Of a stretch of 50,263 nucleotides of DNA, positions 43,205 through 50,263 are shown piece by piece. Below the pieces are notes generated by a model. The model was not told the DNA's origin. It did not search any database and saw only the letters and a program-made list of their open reading frames with translations. The DNA comes from Klebsormidium nitens (taxonomy: Eukaryota; Streptophyta; Klebsormidiophyceae; Klebsormidiales; Klebsormidiaceae): positions 59,775 to 110,037 of the forward strand of contig DF237245.1 of assembly GCA_000708835.1 (NCBI GenBank), given 5' to 3'. The first letter of the stretch is position 1. The number at the start of each line of letters is the position of its first letter. Position numbers and translations under genes: made by a program.

Positions 43205-44685
43205 GTTAGCGCGCTGAGCAGCAATCAGGCAGGTCGCGGTAAAACAAGTTCGAAGCAGAAACTTCGTGATTTAAGCAAGTTTTGACCCAGGTAGCATGCA
43301 GCAGATGCTGGCTCGGTTCCGTAACCCCTGTTGTGGCGGTGTACGCGTGCAATCAGACAATCCAACATCTGACTTGCTGTGAGCTAGACATGAATGATTG
43401 TCTGCCGGCGTGTGACATTTTCTTAATGGCAAAAGGTGATGGTTACTAGATTCAAGCCCACTGCAAACGAAATGTGCATCCGATCCTTTGCGATTCAATC
43501 AGTGGCCGGCCGACATTAATGAACTTATATTGAGCTGCAATTGACAGATTTTGTCCATATCATTTACCTATCATTGCCGACAGGATGCGTAACAATCTCA
43601 AACCGTAATTGTTGACGGTATGCACAGCACATATGCGGTGTCGAACGTGCTAGTATAGCTAGCTAGCTAGACTGCGGCGCATACTATGCTCGACCGTCAT
43701 ACTTGACACAACTAGTCCAACCCCTTGATCGATCCAGGATTCAGCTGAGATGCATCCATAATCATGGACCTAACGGTCCGGAATATTTGACGAACGCAGC
43801 CTGCACAATCGTCATGCTCGTGCGGGCCGCGCGCGCTCAGTTTAGTGCGCGGCCAAATTTAACCAGAGGGCAGCTACTAGTATAGATCCAGATCGCTAAG
43901 ACGCAGACAGGTGCACGCGCACTATAATTGCGATTCAATTCTTCGTGCCTTCACTACTCAGTGCAAGCTAGCCGCGCTAGCTTTCATGACAACCAATTGT
44001 TGCATATGGGCGGCTTAAGGGCAATCTTGATACGGCCAAACTTAATGGTGACGACCCTCGCGATCATAATCCACTAAAACGTCTTCTCATTCCGTAATTA
44101 GTTTGGACTCACTATATAGTAGAATAACTCAGGCTAGCTGAGCTGCAGCTGCGTGTACCGCACTAGCGCAAGAAACCGTCAGTGTCACAGTCAAGCTTGC
44201 AAGCCTGGCTGCCCGCGGATTCCATGCAGGCTTTCCGGCTGGACGTCCCGATATCCTGACAGGCTCAGGGTCTTCACACATGTGACAGGGGTACTGGTAT
44301 GCCCCGCGGGACAACCTCGACGTATTTGCAATTCATCTCGTACGCAGTCGCTAAGTTTTCAACATCAATGAACAAATTGCGCTGAACCGGACAAAGGGCA
44401 AAAGCTGTAATTTGCTAGCTGACAATAGTCACTCTCCTCTGGATGTCAAAGTCTGCCCTTGGAAATGAGTTCTGAATCCATAAGAAAGAGATTTTGTGTG
44501 CATGCCGAAATCAAAAATCGAAAAGCTGGTCATACAGAGACCGGCTGGCGACATAGTGAAGTGAGCCTGGCCGCATGTGAAAGACGTGTTACACCAATTT
44601 GCTACGCTTTACATCGTCTTAAAGGTTCGTGAATTGATTAGATGGCATCTCTCGACACCAAAAGTACTTGGCCGGTTTCACTGGA
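43205..44685. other. Intergenic, tail-to-tail spacer
   Basis: It separates the 3' ends of the GST and ATP synthase gamma genes. AT-rich, with a CTAG-type short tandem (GCTAGCTAGCTAG, about 43656-43670). Frames of 60-75 codons have no recognisable content. Probably 3' untranslated regions and spacer. Confidence 0.4.
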
Positions 44686-47600
44686 CTAGTCATTGCCAGC
44701 CTCCAAAGCTGCAGCTCCTGAGATAATCTCAATAAGCTCGGTTGTGATGGCAGCCTGCCGAGATCTGCACAGGTTGAACCACAGTGTTAGCACGACAGGA
44801 GCAGCGAGTCGCTCGAAGAAAGAACCTCCTAAGAAGCTGGCACTTAGCATCACTTGGCGCCTTTAGAACCTCAATCGCTCTTCATAGTATCCTTAATAGG
44901 ATCAGCGCTAGGATGCTACCAAACAATCAAGAAGCCGAAGTTCTGAATCGATGACGGCACGCTGGCTTTCCAGACAATCATTCCACCGGGCAAGCCCCAA
45001 GGCTCTCCAGCTCTCCAGACAGCACCAAACGGACAATGTTATGAATCTGCGATGACGCAGTAGCGATGACGCGGCAGCTTCCGAGACAATCACTCCAACC
45101 GGAAGCCTCAGCTCTTTAGCTCAGTACAGTCCAAAGGGGCCGGGCTTTGCAAGCTTTGCTTAGGATGTCACCTGTTGTAGTTGAGGGTGAGCTTCTCCAG
45201 GACCTCGCTGGCGTTCCTGGTGGACGAGTCCATGGCGGACATGCGTGCACCCTGCTCGCTCGTGGCGTTCTCTACCAGGCCGTTGTACAGCACCTGCGCG
45301 TGACACCGTCACCATCAGCAAGGAGAGAAAACTAGCCTTCTTGTCGAGAGTGTCAGGGTGCTGACCCTTGCACAAGGGATCCCTAAACAATCCATCTCCA
45401 CGAGTCCATTTGTGTAGATCCGCTAGAAATACAGATCGTTACAAATCCGTCCTTGCTGCAAACGCGTTCAAACGGGATCTACAGTCTCGAGAAAAGCTTG
45501 CGAACTTGGAAGGAGCCAGCAATGGGGACCGCCTTCGTCAGTACCGAATCGCTACTCGATCCTATGTCAGGCTCTGAGCTGCAGCCCTTGCGAGATACAA
45601 AGCTCACTTCGGCTGGAGGAGAAGGTATGCTTATGCAACGACTCAACGAACTATCTGTCAGTGTCAGGGAAACGAGATAAGTCAAGCATCATCGTCGATT
45701 TCGTAGCAAGTAGAAGTTGGCCTTCTGCTGTTACCTCGTTCATTGCGAGACAAAAGCTGAGCTATCGTAAGCAATCTCTACACACCTTGGGGCGCCTGCT
45801 CACGCCCCTACAGAAAGCACAAATGACCGAGGAGGAAAGAGGATTCAAAACACGTGGAACCGTCTATGTCAAGAGGCCGCTACTGGGGACTCACCGAGGC
45901 AAGGTGGAACTCGCTCAGGTCTTGGAGCACCTCTGCTGCGCCATTCTCGGTCCCTTCAAATTCGTACTCCTCCAGGGAGCCGCCGCCCTCCAGCTGGTCT
46001 TGAAGGGTCTGCAACCAGTATGCAAAGTCGACTTAAGCTAGCATGTCTTCTCAACCCGCTCAACCGCTAAGAGTGTTGAGCAGGTTCTGGGAAACGGAAC
46101 GAGGTTCTTCTGGTGGTCTTACAGGGTATGAGGAGGTCAGGTATACCAACGTCACCTTAGTGGGCGTTCTTACTTTGGCCGGTTGCTTTCAAGCACACGC
46201 AGTATGACTGGACAAATGTAAAGTAGAGCGTTCGCAGAAAATGGCCGCGGAACGAGCTTCCATTTGACGGGTGGCGACACAGAGGATCATAACGAGAGCT
46301 GAGAAGAAATGCACTGACTGAGCGCGACTGTAACTGGTTGTGAGTACACAGATCAGGAAACAACACGGACCCTTGAACAAGCAAGCCAGCAAGATACTGC
46401 GACAAGAGGAGAGGGTTGCAAGATGTTCCGAAAAAGATCCTCACGCACTCTCGGCAATATGCAAAGAAAGAGGCAACTCCCAGACAGGCAGTCTGCAGAT
46501 CTGAGAAATGGCTGGGGGACAAGCCTCTTTGCTGTCACCAGCGTCCATCTTGTCAACGTTAACGGATATGACGCTTCAGATCCTTCCGTCAGATTCCATA
46601 CGAGAGGTCCTGATCACGTGGCAAGTCCTAGGTGCTCACAGCTAAAGCCCAGATTGCACCCTCAGACTGGCTTCGTTAGCTGAAGATCGGACGGCTGTGA
46701 CAGCGGTTCGGCCATCGCAGCGGACCTGCGGTCTGCCTGCAGAAGGGGGCTTACCGTTGCAGAGAGGACGGTCGCCACGGTGGGCTGGAAGGAGATGGTG
46801 GACGCGAATCTGTTGAAGATGACCCGATAGACGTCGTATTCCTTCTCCTTCATGATCTGGTCAATCATCTCACACACCTGCGGGCAGGAAATGCACGTAA
46901 AACTTAGGCTCGTCGAGTCCATGAAAACTCGGTGGAGTACCTGTGATCCTGAGCTTTCTGCGAAATCCAGCACAGAAGTGCTTGAACGCAAAGAAACGTT
47001 GCTGGAAAGTATGGCTGTGCTGCGATCAAGCGCGGTTGGAGGCCCGCTTCAACTGTTGAGAATGTACGACTAGACTCCGCGAATTCGGGAATGACACACA
47101 GGACTGGACTTGTTCAAGTACATGAAAGTTTTATTCCAAAAACAGGCGCTTCTGTACAATGCAACCCGCTCGTCAGGAGCCAAATATTGCAATGAGGATT
47201 GGCCATACGCCTTACCAGACTGAAGTTGATCCCGACTCTGCTGTAGTCGACGGCAGTGAGCACCAGCGACTTGGACAGGTCACGCTGGAGCTGCGCCTTG
47301 CCCTTCTCTCCCAGGACCGCAATGTCGACCAGGGGCTTGGGGTTCTCGGCAACCGCAGTGACATCTGCGGGGGACACAAAGAGGCCTAGGTGAGGAGCTT
47401 GGTGAGCAACTTGGTGAAGACAGTTGCAGTCGGGAGATACTTATAAAACCACGTTCTTTCAAAGTAGGAGGGCGGTGATTGAGGGCGTTCTATGCAAGAG
47501 AACAGCCAGCACGGGGAGCATTCAATCTTGAAAGAGGATCCGGTGAGGGAAGAGGAAGGTCGCAGAGTGCCCTTTATTCCCGCTTTGCTATCTAACTACA

Positions 47601-49698
47601 GCAACATTAATCATACACAAGGCTTTCATGCCAGATCAAAGCACAGCAGTGCCAGAACTGACACAAAAGAGCAACACTTCACAGCAGTGCCAGAACTGAC
47701 ACAAAAGAGCAACACTTCCCAGCCGCATGTTGCAGACCAAAAACTTAACGATACGATGCCTCACAGAGCAAACCTACCATGCTGGTCCAGCCACCTTTTG
47801 TAGGCCCGAGTGTACTTGACTGCCGTGGAGTTGATGCCACCGCACAGGCCTTTGTCGCTGGAGACTGTGATGGTCAGGCTCTTCTCCGCAACAGTGGCTG
47901 CAAAATAAATAGGGGAGCACCTCAGCAATCAAGTGACACAGAAAGAATCTCACCAGCATGTTTACGACATGCGCCACGGAAGAAACGCCATACGGAGCTC
48001 GCTGAGGCAATTGTGGGGTTTGTTGCTGCATGGATTGCCCTTAAAATGTCATCTCAAACACCACGTCTGTGCCGAGAAGGACATGTCACTTGCGATAGCA
48101 CATTGGGGGATGAATATTGCAATTTGACCGGAAGCAGCGCAAAACTGCTATGAATAAGCTGAAACAATCTATGCAACTTCCAGTGTGCAATCAGGGCAGC
48201 AGGTCTGACCAGGGGCGTCTCCAAGGAGCGCAGTGAATGGCTGCCAGATGCTGCGGGTTTTCTCCAGCTGCTCCTGCGCTCTGCGGAGCTTGGATGCTGC
48301 CACCATCTTCATGGCCTTGGTGATCTTCTGAATGTTCTTCACAGACTTCATTCTGTTCTTGACTGCACGCGCACCAGAAATCAAGAATGAGGTGTCAAGC
48401 AAAACAGTTCGGTTCTTCGGAGGTTGCTGCTTTTGTGCAGATTGCCACTCTGAGAGCATGACTGCCAAAATCCTTGCGAACTTGACCGAATGATGTGAGC
48501 ACATGCAACTTTCTAAGGGCACAGGGATTGGATTCAAGGCGGCAATCAATTCCTAATGGCCTATCAAGATCTTCCGCCCCAAGATTTTCCGCCGCGTACA
48601 TTCAAGAGGTAAGGGCCACAGAGAGCGACAATAGTTTCTATAAGGAGGCCGTAAGCTTACCAGCAAGTTGCGAAGCATTTCTGGAACCAGCGGTGCCGAG
48701 TTCGCTGCATTGGAGCATGCAGAAAAATCTTAGTCACATGCACAGAGAGGGCCGTCGCTTTCAGATCCCCATTGCTTTTGGAGGCTCCGCCAGCACACAA
48801 ATTCCCTTGCTGAAAGATTGGAGGGTTTCGGCGGCAAAGTTGGACAATGTAGTCGCAAATTCAACATCTTCTATAAGGGCATGGCTTTCAGGTACTGATT
48901 CAATATGCAAGAGGTCTCCAGATCAGAAAATGCATCAAGGATCGCAAAGATTGACGAAGGCGATAAATTCTGATGGACCGGGCAGGGCTCAATTGCAGAT
49001 CAGCATGCACCATTACCAACTTTGCTTGCACAAATCCCTGTGGTGAGATTCGATTGGCTTGTCACCAACGGTCTCTGTAACAAACTTTTCTCCAAAGTCC
49101 CAGATTTTTGTCTTGTCTGATCTGCGGCTACACTATCAATGCTGAGGAGAAATGCCACTGCATACATTGCTGAGCGTCCTGAGCAGTTACTTGCTCAAGA
49201 GGACCTCGAATGGAGCAAAATAAACCCTATTTCCTCGTCGTGATCCACTTTGATCAAGAGCCTTCCAGGAAGAATAGCCGTATACATTCAAGTGGTGACT
49301 TCGAGTTGTCTCTCTGCGCCGGCTAGCGAGGATACAATCAGACAATCATCTTTGATGTTGGGATGTTTCTGGCAGGCAATGTCAATCTGCCCTAAGCTGC
49401 AAAACGTGCTCCTAACTGAAGCTGTTGCAGCTAGACTCGAATGTGCTGGCACGACGAACGACCGTATGCTCGCGGTGCAAACAGACAGGAATGCTCGGAT
49501 ACACCCCTGCCCTCGCTATCCCAAAGCTGATGTCATCCTTAGTCTTCTGCATCACCAGCATACTCTCGATCGCAGAGCAGCTCACCCGTTGATGAAGTTC
49601 TGCGCCCCAAAAGCTCCCCCAAACGTCTGTTCTGAAGCAGGCCCCAGGCCCTGGACCAGCCGCCCCAGCAGCCGGCGGGCCCCTCCCTGCATTGCCAT
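44686..49698 (-). CDS. ATP3: Mitochondrial F1-ATP synthase gamma subunit
   Basis: Nine exons on the minus strand: 49698-49586, 48704-48661, 48362-48210, 47897-47778, 47364-47216, 46877-46755, 46008-45895, 45293-45172 and 44764-44686. Phases agree throughout, giving 338 residues. The N-terminus ([19 protein letters not shown]) is Arg-rich and lacks acidic residues until later, as expected for a mitochondrial presequence. The mature protein opens with [20 protein letters not shown], the coiled-coil rotor shaft. [23 protein letters not shown] and IFNRFAS follow, and the C-terminal helix carries [16 protein letters not shown] and [16 protein letters not shown]. The regulatory Cys insert of chloroplast gamma is absent, supporting mitochondrial location. 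Gamma is the central rotor stalk coupling proton flow to ATP synthesis. The donor after exon 3 is weak (GTCAGA). Exon 2 (44 nt) is placed by phase and splice sites. Confidence 0.92.
47643..47718. repeat. 38-bp tandem duplication in an ATP3 intron
   Basis: Two head-to-tail 38-bp units (47643-47680, 47681-47718), each containing CAGCAGTGCCAGAACTGACA followed by CAAAAGAGCAACACTTC, differ at most at the last bases. It lies in the intron between the exons at 47778-47897 and 47216-47364. Probably a recent slippage or repair duplication. Confidence 0.85.
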
Positions 49699-50263
49699 GA
49701 TGTCGGCCCCAGCAGACCCTCCCACTCAACGGATGAAGTCAGCACCGTGGGGCCGTCCTCCAAAGGAAACCTCTATGTGTGCGGACTGCACCTCTACCCG
49801 CGCAGGTTTCAAATACAAGAAGAAATCAGATTGAGCCGCCAAACGCGACGGTGGACACCACAAACGCCTACCGTGTACGCCTTCTCGACGCTCGTGGCGC
49901 CCTTCTCTTTCCTGACGCCCCACTTCCTTCTCTCATTCAGGAATCAGAACTGGCAGCGCAGGGTTTTAAAGGTTATAACAGGACAAATGTAGCGATTTTG
50001 ACTAGCTTGGTCTGAAACGAGACCATTTCGACGACCAGTATGCTCATAGGCTCATCCCCTACTTGTCAAGGGGGATGAAATCGAAGAACTTCCTTTGTCG
50101 AAGCCGGCTCAAAGTTGAGTTGAACCCCAGGTTTTGGTTAACTCCCAGTTTGAACTTTGCCTGGACAAATCCAGTACACTGCACTGCATGAATGCGGCTC
50201 GAGTATAGGTAGTCAGTATCCTCGATACTAGAGGTCTGAGAGAGCTACACCCGGGTCAACAAG
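49699..50263. promoter_or_regulatory. Upstream region of ATP3
   Basis: 565 bp upstream of the ATP3 start codon to the window end. It should hold the 5' untranslated region and promoter. CCACCGTCGCGTTTGGCGG-like GC-richer sequence is near 49837-49855. I could not identify a TATA box or a clear transcription-factor site, nor any gene running in from the right. Confidence 0.35.

Noticed and set aside
43656-43670. GCTAGCTAGCTAG run
   Set aside because: A short simple-sequence tract without other structure.

Overview
The window is eukaryotic nuclear DNA, most likely from a green-lineage organism. A streptophyte alga such as Klebsormidium is my best guess (about 0.5). Reasons: two clean multi-exon housekeeping-type genes with GT-AG introns, a plant-like mitochondrial ATP synthase gamma subunit, plant-type telomere-box motifs (CCTAAACCCT) in promoters, and large tracts of decayed repeats. 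No bacterial operons, CRISPR arrays, rRNA or tRNA genes were seen. All exon models come from reading splice sites and phases by eye.

Layout. 1-2500: repeats (families A and B) and an array of TATAC/ATACAG-type degenerate motifs. 2679-6406 (-): a five-exon gene for an acidic, coiled-coil, unrecognised protein, with one in-frame TAG. 7062-13643 (+): an intron-rich Plavaka-type (CACTA-like) transposase gene, divergent from the first across a GC-rich 655-bp gap. 14336-14575: a second degenerate array sharing a motif with the first, so 1.9-14.6 kb may be one composite mobile unit. 14.6-24.5 kb: a graveyard of diverged copies of families A and B with no credible gene.

26277-37253 is the most distinctive part. 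Six members of an unrecognised gene family are arranged as three head-to-head pairs. The minus-strand members (called alpha here) form one sequence type and the plus-strand members (beta) another, so an ancestral divergent alpha/beta pair was apparently triplicated with its flanks. Each pair shares a GC-rich intergenic core bounded by inverted CCTAAACCCT-like boxes. Members begin MGL-x-x-S (N-myristoylation-like) and end in a near-invariant PAPWEV tail. Decay is piecemeal: alpha2 and beta3 look intact; alpha1 loses only its last residues to a stop; beta1 has ACG in place of ATG; alpha3 has one nonsense codon; beta2 is frameshifted and carries a small inverted-repeat transposon with an 11-bp target duplication.

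39741-43204 (+) is a six-exon glutathione S-transferase of 216 residues. 44686-49698 (-) is a nine-exon mitochondrial F1-ATP synthase gamma subunit of 338 residues. The two are tail-to-tail. The 8-bp site GCGGCCGC occurs at least 18 times, nearly always in repeats or intergenic cores, marking many small GC islands.
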